Shown here: in pieces, positions 1-10,539 of the stretch
Numbering within the stretch: position 1 is the first letter of the stretch
Layout of the letters: each line of letters begins with the position of its first letter
Assembly: GCA_037074615.1 (NCBI GenBank)
Contig: CM073558.1
Location: 5,695,501 to 5,759,500 of the forward strand
Source of the DNA: Leucaena leucocephala
Lineage: Eukaryota > Streptophyta > Magnoliopsida > Fabales > Fabaceae
Direction of reading: 5' to 3'
Length of the DNA: 64,000 nucleotides
Program-made: the position numbers and the translations under genes
Notes under the pieces: generated by a model
Seen by the model: the letters and a program-made list of their open reading frames with translations, nothing else
What the model was told of the DNA's origin: nothing
The model's database searches: none

Positions 1-23
1 TCTAACCTCTGAACTTTTGAAGT

Positions 24-215
24 TGTTGATTCAGAGAGAAAGGATATGTAGAATGCTTGAATATTATTGAAATACTGAGGGGTATTTATATACAATAGGC
101 AACCCTAGTCATTAATGCTATAATATCATATCGTATCTTCTATACTAAATACAGAATATTACGTACTAATTACAGGATATTACATATCCTATAATATCGC
201 TACAATATCTCTACA
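24..215 (-). repeat. 3' LTR of the copia element
   Basis: This 192-bp repeat is nearly identical to 5000-5191. Read on the element strand it begins TGTAGAG and ends in CAACA. The two mismatches to the other LTR are C/T differences. The target duplication GAAGT abuts it at 19-23. Confidence 0.96.
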
Positions 216-229
216 CTCCCCCTCAAGTT
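216..229 (-). promoter_or_regulatory. Polypurine tract
   Basis: The element strand has a purine-rich run with GAGGGGGAG immediately before the 3' LTR. This is where plus-strand DNA synthesis is primed in this class. Confidence 0.85.
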
Positions 230-789
230 GGAGTATAGATATCAATCATACCCAACTTGTTACAAAGATATTCAATCCGGACCCCATTAAGAGCTTTGGT
301 GAGGAGGTCGCCTAATTGATCACTGGATCGGACATGCCTTGTAGAGATGAAATTTTCTTTGAGCTTGTCTCGAATAAAATGACAGTCGATCTCAATATGT
401 TTCGTGCGTTCATGGAATACCGAATTAGAAGATATGTGTAGGGCCGCTTTATTGTCACACCATAACGTTGCTGGTGATGAGGTTTTAAGGCCCACTTCCT
501 TCATTAACTGATATATCCAGACTATCTCACATACAGATTGTGCCATGGCCCTGTATTCCGCTTCTGCACTCGACCGTGACACTACATTTTGTTTCTTGCT
601 TCTCCAAGATACCAAATTTCCTCCGACGAAGACACAGTAGCTAGTAGTAGACCGTCTTGTGGCCTTTGATCCACCATGATCAGCATCACAAAAACACTCA
701 ATATCTATATGGCCATGACTCTTGTACAGTATCCTATGACCTGGAGATCCCTTCAAATAATGTAACATATGTTCTAAGGCTTCCCACTG
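223..789 (-). CDS. Copia RNase H, cut off from Pol by a stop
   Basis: This is in the same frame as pol, directly after the TGA at 790-792. It holds the copia RNase H: CDADHGGS near the start, SSAEAEY, LWCDNKAAL and RTKHIEIDCHFIRD, which carry the expected acidic residues. The enzyme degrades the RNA strand of the RNA/DNA hybrid during reverse transcription. The part is intact to its own TGA at 223-225, next to the polypurine tract. An internal ATG at 766-768 could start translation, but that would not be normal for the family. Confidence 0.92.
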   Translation of the reverse strand, partial: QWEALEHMLHYLKGSPGHRILYKSHGHIDIECFCDADHGGSKATRRSTTSYCVFVGGNLVSWRSKKQNVVSRSSAEAEYRAMAQSVCEIVWIYQLMKEVGLKTSSPATLWCDNKAALHISSNSVFHERTKHIEIDCHFIRDKLKENFISTRHVRSSDQLGDLLTKALNGVRIEYLCNKLGMIDIYTPT

Positions 790-3603
790 TCAGATAGTTG
801 GAGAGATCATAAATTGGCTAAGAACACTCACTGGATAAGTGATATCAGGGCGGGTCACTGTAAGATAATTCAATTTTCCAATTAATCTTCTGTACCTCTC
901 TGGGTGCTCGAACAACTTGCTCTTAGCAGCTTCAACAGGATTTTCATATTGTACACTACCATCAGCATCAAGCAGCGGGTTATAAACCATAGGAAAGCTA
1001 GTTGGGGCAGCTCCAAGTTTACCGGTTTCTTTCAGCATATCAAGAACATATTTTCTCTGAGTCAATAAGATGCCCTTCCTGCTCCTCATAACTTCAATTC
1101 CCAAGAAGTACTTTAATGAACCCAGATCCTTCGTCTGAAAATGGGAGTTAAGGAATGATTTGAGTGATGAAATCCCCGAGGTGTCGCTCCCTGTAATCAC
1201 AATGTCATCGACATATACAACTAGTAAGATTATGCTAGTACTTGTTCTCTGATAGAAGACCGAATGATCACACTTACTCTGGCACAAGCCAAAGTCTTTC
1301 ACGACAGTACTAAATCTGTCAAACCATGCCCGAGGGCTTTGCTTCAACCCGTATAAAGATCTCTTAAGATGACATACTTTACCGTGCTCCCCCTGAGCAA
1401 CAAACCCAGGTGGTTGCTCCATGTATTCTTCTTCAAGAAGATCGCCATGTAAGAAGGCATTTTTGATATCCAACTGAGAAAGATCCCAACCATAAGTAGC
1501 AGCCAGAGAGATAAAGAGACGAACAAAGGAGAGCTTGGCCACAGGAGAAAAGGTCTCAGAATAGTCAACACCATACTTCTGAGCATAACCTTTAGCAACA
1601 AGACGAGCTTTAAGACGTTCAAGAGTGCCATCAGCCTTAGTTTTAGGGGTCAACACCCATTTACACCCAATGGCTTTCTTTCCTGCCGGTAAATCAACTA
1701 AGGACCACGTACCTGCACGATCAAGGGCCTCCATCTCCTCTTCCATAGCAGTACGCCAACCCGGGTGGGACAAGGCCTCAGAAAGGGATCGAGGGACGGA
1801 AATAGTGTCTAAAGAGGCAATGAAGGCACGAGAAGAAGAGGAGAGGTGGTCATATGAAACAAATGAAAAAATAGGATAGGTACAAGTACGTTTACCTTTG
1901 CGAAGAGCAATGGGCAGATCGAGGGAGGGATCTGGATCAAGAACAGGAGGGATCTCAGAGATAGGGACCGAATCAGGCTCAGACGGAGGAATACTTGTCG
2001 TAGGATCTGATGAAGAAGTAGATAATGGCAGGGTAGAATCTGGTGTAACATCGGTAAGTGTGTCCTTTAGACGTCTGGTATAAACCCAAGACAAAGGTGG
2101 TTGACCAGGTGCCGGTATGGGAGCTTGGGCCGGTGATGGAGAGGGGAGGACAGAGTATACCAGAAGAGTATCCTCCTCCACAAGTAAAGGAACATGAGCT
2201 GAATTGGTAGACGCAAAATAAGGAACAGATTCCTGAAAAGTAACATCAGCAGAGACCATGTAACGATTAAGAGACGGAGAGAAATACCTATAACCTTTCT
2301 GAACACGAGAGTAGCCAAGGAAGACACACTTCAGAGACTTAGGATCCAATTTAGAGACACTCGGACGCACATCTCGAACAAAACACACGCACCCAAAAAT
2401 CTTAGGGGTAATGGGAAACAAAGGTTTGGAAGGGAAGAGAGTAGTATAGGGAATATGACCATCAAGAACAGAGGAAGGCATGCGATTAATAAGAAAGCAC
2501 GCAGTAGAGACCGCATCGGCCCAAAAAGATTTAGGAACCTTCATTTGAAATAGAAGAGCACGGGCTACCTCTAAAAGGTGACGATTTTTTCTTTCAGCAA
2601 TGCCATTTTGAGCTGGTGTATCCACACAAGAGGATTGATGGAGAATGCCGTGTTTAAGCATAAAAGAGCAAAATGATTCAGAAAAATATTCTTTAGCATT
2701 ATCACTGCGCAAAGTTTGAATAGACGTATTGAATTGAGTCTTAATTTCAGCAGTAAAGGCACAAAAATGAGAAAACAACTCAGAACGATTTTTCATTAAA
2801 TATAACCAAGTAGTATGGGAATAATCATCCACAAATGTAACAAAGTACTTGAAACCAGCTTTGGACTCAACTGGACATGGACCCCAAACATCAGAGTGTA
2901 CTAACTCAAAAGGAGACGAAGCTCGTTTATTGACTCGAGAAACTAAAGGAAGACGGTGATGTTTTGCAAACTGACATGACTCACATTCTAAAGACAACAA
3001 ATGCTGAAACTGAGGATAAACCTTTTTCAACGATGATAAAGATAAATGACCCAAACGACAATGTACTTCAAAAGGAGTGATACCACCCGCACAGGCTACC
3101 GCACGCGACCCCTGATCATCAAGGAAGTAATGACCGCCAGATTCATAACCTCTACCAATAATCTTCTTCGTCAAAAGATCCTGTATCAAGCAATGATCAG
3201 GGAAAAGTGAGACCCAACAGTTTAATTGACGAGTAAGTTTACTAGGAGATAAAAGGTTAAAAGCAAGGTTAGGGACATTAAGCACAGACTCCAAATGAAT
3301 AGAAGAGGTAGGTTTAACTGTGCCTGAACCAAGGACACGGGATTGGGAACCGTCCGCAATTGTAATGTTAGAAGGATTGGCATAAGATTTGTAAGTAGAG
3401 AAGAGATAGCGGTTACCTGTCATGTGGTCAGTAGCACCAGAGTCTATGATCCATTTGGAGGAAGAAGAGACAAGGGCAGTAGCCTCATTACCTGTGGCAA
3501 TAGCAGCACTAGCAGGAGGATTGCTAGACTTTAATTGAGCATATTCAGTAGCAGAAATGGTAACCGTGTCATTAGCAGTCGTGGCCACATGTGCAGAGTT
3601 CTG
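790..3603 (-). CDS. pol: Copia Pol: protease, integrase, reverse transcriptase
   Basis: The frame follows the gag TGA directly and has no ATG near its start, so it depends on Gag. Numbering from position 3588, the protease motif DSGAT is at residues 49-53. The integrase zinc-binding H/H/C/C lies at about 176-205, and the catalytic DD35E acids at D233, D296 and E332. A proline/serine-rich linker spans about 485-560. Reverse transcriptase runs from about 610, with LDIKNAFLHG near 706 and the active-site YVDD at 792-795. No catalytic residue appears lost. The frame stops at TGA 790-792, just before the RNase H part. Confidence 0.95.
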   Translation of the reverse strand, partial: QNSAHVATTANDTVTISATEYAQLKSSNPPASAAIATGNEATALVSSSSKWIIDSGATDHMTGNRYLFSTYKSYANPSNITIADGSQSRVLGSGTVKPTSSIHLESVLNVPNLAFNLLSPSKLTRQLNCWVSLFPDHCLIQDLLTKKIIGRGYESGGHYFLDDQGSRAVACAGGITPFEVHCRLGHLSLSSLKKVYPQFQHLLSLECESCQFAKHHRLPLVSRVNKRASSPFELVHSDVWGPCPVESKAGFKYFVTFVDDYSHTTWLYLMKNRSELFSHFCAFTAEIKTQFNTSIQTLRSDNAKEYFSESFCSFMLKHGILHQSSCVDTPAQNGIAERKNRHLLEVARALLFQMKVPKSFWADAVSTACFLINRMPSSVLDGHIPYTTLFPSKPLFPITPKIFGCVCFVRDVRPSVSKLDPKSLKCVFLGYSRVQKGYRYFSPSLNRYMVSADVTFQESVPYFASTNSAHVPLLVEEDTLLVYSVLPSPSPAQAPIPAPGQPPLSWVYTRRLKDTLTDVTPDSTLPLSTSSSDPTTSIPPSEPDSVPISEIPPVLDPDPSLDLPIALRKGKRTCTYPIFSFVSYDHLSSSSRAFIASLDTISVPRSLSEALSHPGWRTAMEEEMEALDRAGTWSLVDLPAGKKAIGCKWVLTPKTKADGTLERLKARLVAKGYAQKYGVDYSETFSPVAKLSFVRLFISLAATYGWDLSQLDIKNAFLHGDLLEEEYMEQPPGFVAQGEHGKVCHLKRSLYGLKQSPRAWFDRFSTVVKDFGLCQSKCDHSVFYQRTSTSIILLVVYVDDIVITGSDTSGISSLKSFLNSHFQTKDLGSLKYFLGIEVMRSRKGILLTQRKYVLDMLKETGKLGAAPTSFPMVYNPLLDADGSVQYENPVEAAKSKLFEHPERYRRLIGKLNYLTVTRPDITYPVSVLSQFMISPTI

Positions 3604-4419
3604 TCAATTCTGTTTGTTCTGGAGTTTACGACACGTACGTTTCGTATGACCAGGTTCCTTACAGTAGTAACAAATCACATCTTTTGACTCTTGATTAGAA
3701 CCCCCTGGTGTAGAACCACGAGGATTAAGTGACCCACGAGTATTATTCTGACCACGACTGAGCAAGGCACTAGTAGGCACAGTAGAAGCTGGTGAAGAGA
3801 TTTGTTCAGTTCTCAATACACGAGAGAAGGCTTCTTTAAGAGAAGGGAGATGAGCCCCAGATAAAATCTGAGAACGAGCACCCGCATATCGAGACGGAAG
3901 TGCAGTAAGAAAACTCATAGTAGCCATCTGCTCTCGGTGAGACACATTGACCTTTCTCTCATCAGAAATAGGCATGAGGGCATTGAGTTCTTCATACATT
4001 CCTTTGAAATCCATAAAGAAGGCTGTAAGAGGACGATCATCCGGCATCTCTGCGCGATGGAAAGACCTGCAAACCTCATATATTCGAGAAATATTATTCT
4101 TGCCGGAGTATAAGAATGCCAAGTAGTCCATCAGTTCTTTAACAAATTCACAGTGAGTAATAGAAGGCATGATCTCACTGTCAATAGAGTTACGAATTTG
4201 TAAGAGAAGCCGTGCATCATCCCTTAACCATGACTTGCGAGAAGGATTTTTCTCGTCCGGAGGATCATCGGTCAAGTAATCTTCTTTCTCAATACTTCGG
4301 AAATAAATACGAATAGTTTTACTCCAATCTAGGTAATTTCTCCAGGTTAATTTGTACTCCGTAATCTTAGTGACTACTGGAACCATCTCAGAAACTGTTG
4401 TAGACTTAGTTGCAGCCAT
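3604..4419 (-). CDS. gag: Copia Gag (capsid and nucleocapsid)
   Basis: This encodes the structural protein that forms the virus-like particle and binds element RNA. The start at 4419 (MAATKSTT) is preferred because it opens the usual copia Gag N-terminus; the frame is open further upstream to 4467. The body has the tryptophan-containing region (LTWRNYLDW) of the plant copia Gag family (UBN2). Near the C-terminus lies one CCHC zinc knuckle, CYYCKEPGHTKRTC. The frame ends in TGA at 3604-3606 and continues open into pol in the same frame. Plant copia elements usually make Gag and Pol as one polyprotein, so this stop is either a nonsense mutation or a readthrough signal. Confidence 0.93.
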   Translation of the reverse strand: MAATKSTTVSEMVPVVTKITEYKLTWRNYLDWSKTIRIYFRSIEKEDYLTDDPPDEKNPSRKSWLRDDARLLLQIRNSIDSEIMPSITHCEFVKELMDYLAFLYSGKNNISRIYEVCRSFHRAEMPDDRPLTAFFMDFKGMYEELNALMPISDERKVNVSHREQMATMSFLTALPSRYAGARSQILSGAHLPSLKEAFSRVLRTEQISSPASTVPTSALLSRGQNNTRGSLNPRGSTPGGSNQESKDVICYYCKEPGHTKRTCRKLQNKQN

Positions 4420-4987
4420 CCAAAACAGATTAGTGTTAATAAAATCAACCAAACAACGATTAGTCAAAAGAACTGGATTACCGTTGCTTCACTGGGAGCC
4501 TCGTAAGAACAATTGTTCAAGCCAGTAGAGAAAGACCACTCCAGGGGTCAAATAAAACAAACAAATTGATCTGGAATCAGAAATAGAAAATCTGCCGTCG
4601 GAAAATACGGATCAGAGACGGAAGACCCAGTATGTGACAGTCAAAACCAGGGCACGAAACTTCAGGGGTATGCTAAGGAGGATGAGTCGAGCCCAACGGA
4701 GTGAATCGCCGTCGGAAAAGGTCACCGGAGATGGCCTCATGCGCCGACGCGTGAAAGTTCTGGCGAAGTTGACGGTGGCGCGTGACGGTCACGCGCTGCT
4801 CAGACGGCCACGAAATTTTGGGGAAACGCCGATCGGGACTGTGCGACCGTCCCTGGCTGGCGCGTGTCATTTCCTGACGTCGGAAAGTGTGACCCAACGG
4901 TGGTGAACAGTGCTGTCAGAACACAGAGACTCAAGAACAGCCGGAAACTGATGTCAAAAACAGCCAAACGTGCACCTAAACTTTAAA
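4420..4987 (-). other. Untranslated leader of the copia element
   Basis: This stretch lies between the primer-binding site and the chosen gag start. It is richer in G and C than the host DNA around it. Short open frames on both strands (for example 4634-4906) show no family features. It probably holds the packaging and leader signals, which cannot be located by eye. Confidence 0.6.
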
Positions 4988-4999
4988 GCTCTGATACCA
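4988..4999 (-). promoter_or_regulatory. Primer-binding site (initiator Met-tRNA)
   Basis: The element strand reads TGGTATCAGAGC directly next to the 5' LTR. This is the usual plant copia site complementary to the 3' end of initiator methionine tRNA. Confidence 0.95.
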
Positions 5000-5191
5000 T
5001 GTTGATTCAGAGAGAAAGGATATGTAGAATGCTTGAATATTATTGAAATACTGAGGGGTATTTATATACAATAGGCAACCCTAGTCATTAATGTTATAAT
5101 ATCATATCGTATCCTCTATACTAAATACAGAATATTACGTACTAATTACAGGATATTACATATCCTATAATATCGCTACAATATCTCTACA
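5000..5191 (-). repeat. 5' LTR of the copia element
   Basis: This 192-bp copy lies upstream of gag on the element strand, so it would hold the promoter and transcription start. It is about 99% identical to 24-215. The second copy of the target duplication GAAGT follows at 5192-5196. Confidence 0.96.
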
Positions 5192-5227
5192 GAAGTTTTT
5201 TTCCCTTTATTAATTATCTGCTTACAG

Positions 5228-7248
5228 GAGGACCAGGCAAAAGTTGGTTGTCTCTGATAATAAAGTTCGGCAGTTGGATACTCAAGTACATGATGACCAG
5301 CTTTCCTCTGCAAATCATATAAAGGCAATTTGATTATTTAAAATTCAGTATCTTATTTCTTTGCAACAATTTGGTTGATATTTAGCCGCAACTACATGCT
5401 AATACATTTTTTTATGCTGAATGTTGGATGAGAGAGTAGAAGCACTTGAGCAGGAAACAAGAAGATTAAAGAAATAGCTTCAGGGTGAAAAGGCAGAGAT
5501 AAGAAATTTATGTAATACAGTACAAGGAATTTTTTTTTGATAATTTTTTTTAATGAAAATGCTTCTTCCTTAACTTCTACTAAATTTACCAATGTCACTC
5601 AACGAAACTGCAAAGTAATTAACATCTCTGAGGACCATGATTCAGAAGCCACTCAAGCCTATTGTCCTTTGAAAAGAGAATCTTGTGGTTGAGTCTTGAT
5701 ATCTTGCCTTGGCTTTCCAGTACTTGTTTTTCCTATCTTATTATTTAATTACTTTGATAGCTTACACAGAAGCTGTTTTAGTGCACTTGTTTGAAGCTGA
5801 GATAGTTTTTGCTGTCAGTAGCCTCACGCTTCAGTAAGGAATTTGGAGCAATGGAAATTTTAATCATTGGATAACATGAATTTGATAGAGCTCAGAATTA
5901 TATGTTGTGAACCGGTCCTGCTGATATGCTGCATAGATTTGCCTGTGTACAATTAGGCTTTTTCCACCTACATGTTAGATGTCAAGTCCTGACTTGATGG
6001 ACATCTGTGGCAACATTTACATTTTGTCTTGTTTTTTACCACGATGATAGATTTTAAAATTTTGCTGTTGAAGCTCTAGAGTTTTAAAGTGATTAAAGAA
6101 ACTGAGTTTGTGTTCTTGTCATGCAGGGAAACACAGCTACGAGCATTTTATCCAACAACTGAGGAGATACAAGCACTGTTTCCTAAACAACAGGAACAAT
6201 TGAAAGCAATGCAGGGAACTTTAGAAGATGAAGAGAAATATGAGAATGCTTCTATTGACATGGATGGAGTCATCGGTGGGAACTCAGGTCAAGGAGATGA
6301 AGTTGCAGCATACCACGGGAAATTTTCTGCCAAGGCTGGATAAACATCTTCTGCACAGAAGCATATTGGAGAGCAAGTTGAAACATCCAGCAATGAAGCC
6401 AGTGTAACCGAGAAGCACGATTGTGACATCAGAAGTGAAGAATGCCAAAACACGCAAGAGGCAGAATTCACCAGTGCGGATCACAACCATGGGGCCAAAG
6501 GTGGCTTTGGTTCTGACATCGGTGGTGCTGGCACTTTGAGGGAGGGAGATGCTGTTGACACTGAACGAGTTCTTGAAACTCAAATTCCTGCCAATTATAG
6601 TGAACAAAAAGTTTATTTGAATAAGGATTCTGCTTTATTTGGGGATACCATGCAGTTTGATAATGATGTGAATGTTCATAGACACTGAGGAGCAAGGTCA
6701 AATAACTTGTCAGGAAGTTCCTGTGTACACACAAAAGACCATTGTTGAGGACACTGAAGCTGGGGGCACAATCAGAACTGCGGATCTTCTAACTTCTGAA
6801 GTGTGGTAGCTGGGCTTGCAGCACAGCTCCTATGCATGGAGAAAATGATTCTTAAAGAAGCAGGGACAACAATGAAGGTGCTGGGGATGATTCAGTTCAT
6901 CCTGTGGCTGAGAGTCAGAGTACTCCAGATGCTGGGGCTACTAAATGGAACTCTGAACTCCGAGCACTTAGTGAGATGATTGGCATTGTTGCTACTGATA
7001 TGAGGGAGCATTTTGAAGGTTCTGCGAATGGTTGTGATCAAGAGAGGAAAAGGTGGTACTCGGACTCATTAGATACTCGGGCTGCGGAAACATTGGCAAT
7101 GGTGCTCAAATCAAAAAGTGGATCGGCATCTGATGAAGAAACTTAAGGTAATGACCATATTGAGGAGGATGAAGATTCTGAAGCCACTCAAGGTAATAAT
7201 CCCAGGGATGAAGATTCTGAAGCCACTCAAGATGATCCTCTTGGGTAA
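5228..7248 (+). pseudogene. Decayed FHA/coiled-coil protein gene (At2g45460-like), 3' part
   Basis: Three exon-like blocks can be read: 5228-5323, about 5421-5523, and 6127 onward. The third follows a good acceptor (TCATGCAG) and begins ETQLRAFYPTTEEIQALF, then KQQEQLKAMQGTLEDEE. From memory this is the C-terminal coiled-coil region of a plant FHA-domain protein family. Later segments such as EDTEAGGTIRTADLLTSEV, SWACSTAP and ALSEMIGIVATDM fit the same family but lie in different frames. Lesions are in-frame stops at 5475, 6341, 6686, 6853 and 7144, and frameshifts near 6680 and 6804. A GC replaces GT at the first donor. The likely original stop is TAA at 7246-7248. The FHA domain would lie left of the window. 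The copia element sits in the intron before the first visible exon; bases 1-23 are the other side of that intron. Confidence 0.85.
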
Positions 7249-9256
7249 TGGCAAGTCTTGGTTTGAGCTTTTTTTTATTGAATTTTTTATTTGGGTTTAC
7301 TACACAGATACCCATCTGTACATGGAACATTCAAGATTGCTTTCCAACATGAAACCCATGCTTATAGGTGCAATCCTGGCAGAACATCCGTGAAGTGTTC
7401 CTGTTAGAGCCTTCTTTTCTGTCTATTCCTCTCCTGTCCACTCTTCTCTGGTTAAGGTATCATATTGTATATACTTAGTTGGCTTGTTCAAATTTAGCTA
7501 TAGGTGGAATTGTAGTTTTCCCTGTGGTTTAAGTAAATCATTTTATCTTCAATTAGGATAGTTTGAGTCTTGTGATGTATTTATTAGGGAAATATATTCT
7601 TATATTTAATTTTTAATGTGGTTTTGCATGACTTTTAGAGTCAAATAAGAAACCGAACCTATGATATGAACACATCTTTAACCAGGCTCCTTCTTAAACT
7701 AAATCTTATTGATATGTGAAGGATAAGTTTCTCAATTGACCTTATAATCTAAAGACTCCTTTCACTACAAACCGAAATCCTCATTTTAGAAGTCAAAAAT
7801 GGAGAATTACTTTTGGTTTGTTCAGTGGGAAACTCAGCCAAATAATTCTCCATTCCCTGAGCATGGATTGGTGAATGAAGTTCTAGCACTAGTATAACAC
7901 ACTATCAGGGCACTTGATGTCCATTTATCATATCAAAATAAGCTATAAGTATATTATTTTCAACACATCCTCTGATCTTTTTCCCAACAAAATCTCTGAA
8001 CTTGTAATTCTAACTTCTCTTCTTGATATCTTTGTATAGTTGATTTTTCAGCTTGGGTTGCCTTTTTTGCAAACCTTGTGCTGCTTACTTATTTTTATGA
8101 GGAATTAGACTCTTTCGTTTACTCTATCCTTGACACTTGCTGAATCTGCTCCTGCCCCATAGTTTTAGCTTTTTACCATGATGGTTCTGTCTCCGATTAT
8201 ATATTTAGCAACTTTTCTCCTAAACTTTGAGATACAGGCTTTACCCATTTTCTTGCAATGCCTTATAAGAATTAATAAATTTGGAAAATATATATTATAT
8301 TTAAGATTAAAATTAACTTATTAATTAGGTCGTATATTTAGGACCAGATGAATACTATCTCCAGTTAAGAGTTAGTTGATTTTTTAAATATATTAAATAA
8401 ACTAAATAAATAAATTAATTATAATTAACATAAAAGTTAATTGACTAAATTTGTTAAATTGAGGAGTATATAATATAAATTTATCTTGAAGGATTATATT
8501 TAGTCATAAATTATAATTAATTAGTTTATTTGGCATAATCTATCTAAAAATATAAAGTAGCTATTATATTAATGCCGGAAAGAATATATATATATATATT
8601 TACAAAAGTTAGGTTCATTCACTTATATCTATTAGGTTGAATTCTCTAATAAGATTATGTCAAATCTTATCATGTAGACTTAATAACAAGAAGTCTCAAA
8701 AGTCACATTGATAATAATAAAATGTCCACGTGACAATATTTGATACCACTGTATAAAAAAAAACCCTAAAATTTTACCAAATCCCCCATAGGATCTTCTG
8801 ACTTTGCTTAAATTGAATTAGAGAAAGAGAGATTTGTCAATTTGAGTTTAAGATCCAATCTTGAAGTTAGATTAGATTAGAGGTGTTAACACTCTATTGG
8901 TATCTATGCATTGGTATCTATACGAGCGGGATCACAAACACGAACTATGTTCTACCACTTTTTCCCAAACCACAATTGGTTCTCCAGATCCAAAAAGACC
9001 GCGCATATTATCTTTGTGCTGCTCAAGTGAAAAATACTCTCAACTATTTCTCTTTGTTTCTCTCTCTTTTTAGGTGGTTTCTAATAGATATATATAAATC
9101 GACTTTTTTGTTTATAGAAGCTTGGAGACATTTTTACTTGTAATTTTTTTTCTTTATTTTTTTAAATAAACATTCAATATTTAATACTTACCGACTTATT
9201 TAAACTCAAACAAAACTAGGGAAAAGTCCTCCAACATAACCCACTTGGTATTTATT
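7249..9256. other. Intergenic, AT-rich; no gene seen
   Basis: The first 250 bases or so are probably the 3' flank of the decayed FHA gene. The rest is AT-rich with no protein family recognisable. A Stowaway-like repeat lies at about 8350-8575. A frame at 8883-9143 has no supporting feature. Confidence 0.5.
8350..8575. mobile_element. Stowaway-like MITE, family S, eroded copy
   Basis: The interior closely matches 10779-11008 (shared runs such as GTATATAATATAAATTT and the TTATAATTAA-type centre). The arms around CTCCAGTTAAGAG and the right end form a weak inverted repeat. The ends are eroded, so limits are approximate. Confidence 0.5.
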
Positions 9257-9259
9257 TAA

Positions 9260-9909
9260 GGCTTTGTTTGGTTCAGCTGAGGGGAGGGGAGGGGAGGTTA
9301 GGTTAATTTAAGGGAGGATAGGGAAAGGTAGGGGAGATTAATTAATGATATTTTTTGTTTAGTTCAGAAGGGGAGGGGAGGGGAGTGGAGTTAATTAGAA
9401 ATTGACAAATATACCCTTATCTCTTTATTTAAATTTATTTACAATATTCATATCAAAATTATTATTTTTTTAATTTATAAATCTTAAATTTTTTTATCTC
9501 ATTTATATATATAATAACATTAAAAAAATTAAAAAATATGATAAAATTTTAATATTATTTCTTATTAATTTTATAATTATTATATATTTTAATATAATAT
9601 ATAAATAATTTATTATGTGTATTAAGTTTTATTATAATTATTATACAATTAAAGAAAAAATTAGGTGTGAGAAAAATAAAAAAAAGGTTTAAGGGTATAG
9701 TTGGAATATTAAAAAATGCTTGAGGGTAATTTGGTTCTAAAGGGGCAAAAAATTTCTCTCTCCTCCAAAAACCCCCACTTTTGGAGGGGAGCTAAGGGAG
9801 GGGAGGGGAGCACATAAGGATTAAAAATCTCCCTTCCCCTCCCCTCTATTTTTTCCAACTAAATACACTTCCTCCCCTCCCCTCCAAAACTTCCCAACCA
9901 AACAAACCC
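9260..9909. mobile_element. Tourist-like (PIF/Harbinger) MITE with G-rich ends
   Basis: The left end GGCTTTGTTTGGTT mirrors the right end AACCAAACAAACCC. A 3-bp duplication TAA lies at 9257-9259 and 9910-9912. These ends and a TAA/TTA duplication are typical of Tourist/PIF-Harbinger elements. Next to both ends are GGGGA-type runs (9281-9297 and the complement at 9871-9885). Further G-rich runs lie at 9370-9385 and about 9783-9810. The middle is AT-rich and has no transposase frame. Confidence 0.75.
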
Positions 9910-10539
9910 TAAAACAAAGTCAAGTTTCTTACTCAAAAGTTCTCGATCATTTATTATGAAAATAATTCAATATCATCATCACTCAGATTACAAAAATAAA
10001 TTACACAATACTTGAGTTCAAATTGGGGGGCATAATATTATACTAGAAAAATCACTCAAAAAAAATATACTAGCAAAAAGATATTCGTGCACCAATCTGG
10101 CCAAAATGAGGTAATGTTTATCAAATTCATATCATCATTACTCAAATTAAATTAATTAGACATTCTTTCATTATAATTTGACTTGAAAGCCACATGGTTT
10201 TAGAGAATTTAAGCAAAATAAAAGGACTTCTGTGTGAATAATGAGAATCAGTTTGTGAATGGGATATTCTTTTTTTATTTTTATACAAAGTGAATGAGAT
10301 ATTCGAATCCAAGCAAGATAGACAAAATGAGAATAATGATTGGGCTACAAAGGGCCATCGCTATTCAATTTCATAATGACAATAATTCTTCCTATGGTAC
10401 ACTTAGTGAGTCATATAATCCAAGCCTCATTCTTGGTTTCCTTTTTTTTCTTCTAACGCTTTCATGATCCTTCCCTCACTTCAATTTCAACTTGCCAATA
10501 AAAATTGACATATATAATAAAAAATAAATTTGTATCTTA

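Larger units (their letters stand above)
24..5191 (-). mobile_element. Ty1/copia LTR retrotransposon, nearly complete
   Basis: This is a full-length element on the minus strand. It has two 192-bp LTRs starting TG and ending CA, a primer-binding site, a polypurine tract and gag, protease, integrase, reverse transcriptase and RNase H in that order, which is the copia order. A 5-bp target duplication GAAGT lies at 19-23 and 5192-5196. The LTRs differ at only two sites, both C/T, so insertion is recent. All coding parts share one frame but are split by two in-frame TGA codons (3604-3606 and 790-792), so this copy cannot make one uninterrupted polyprotein. Its size and short LTRs resemble the Ale/Retrofit group; that placement is inference. 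It sits in an intron of the FHA-type pseudogene to its right. Confidence 0.97.

Noticed and set aside
4634..4906. Open frames in the copia leader
   Set aside because: Both strands are open because of base composition, with no gag-like or other domain.
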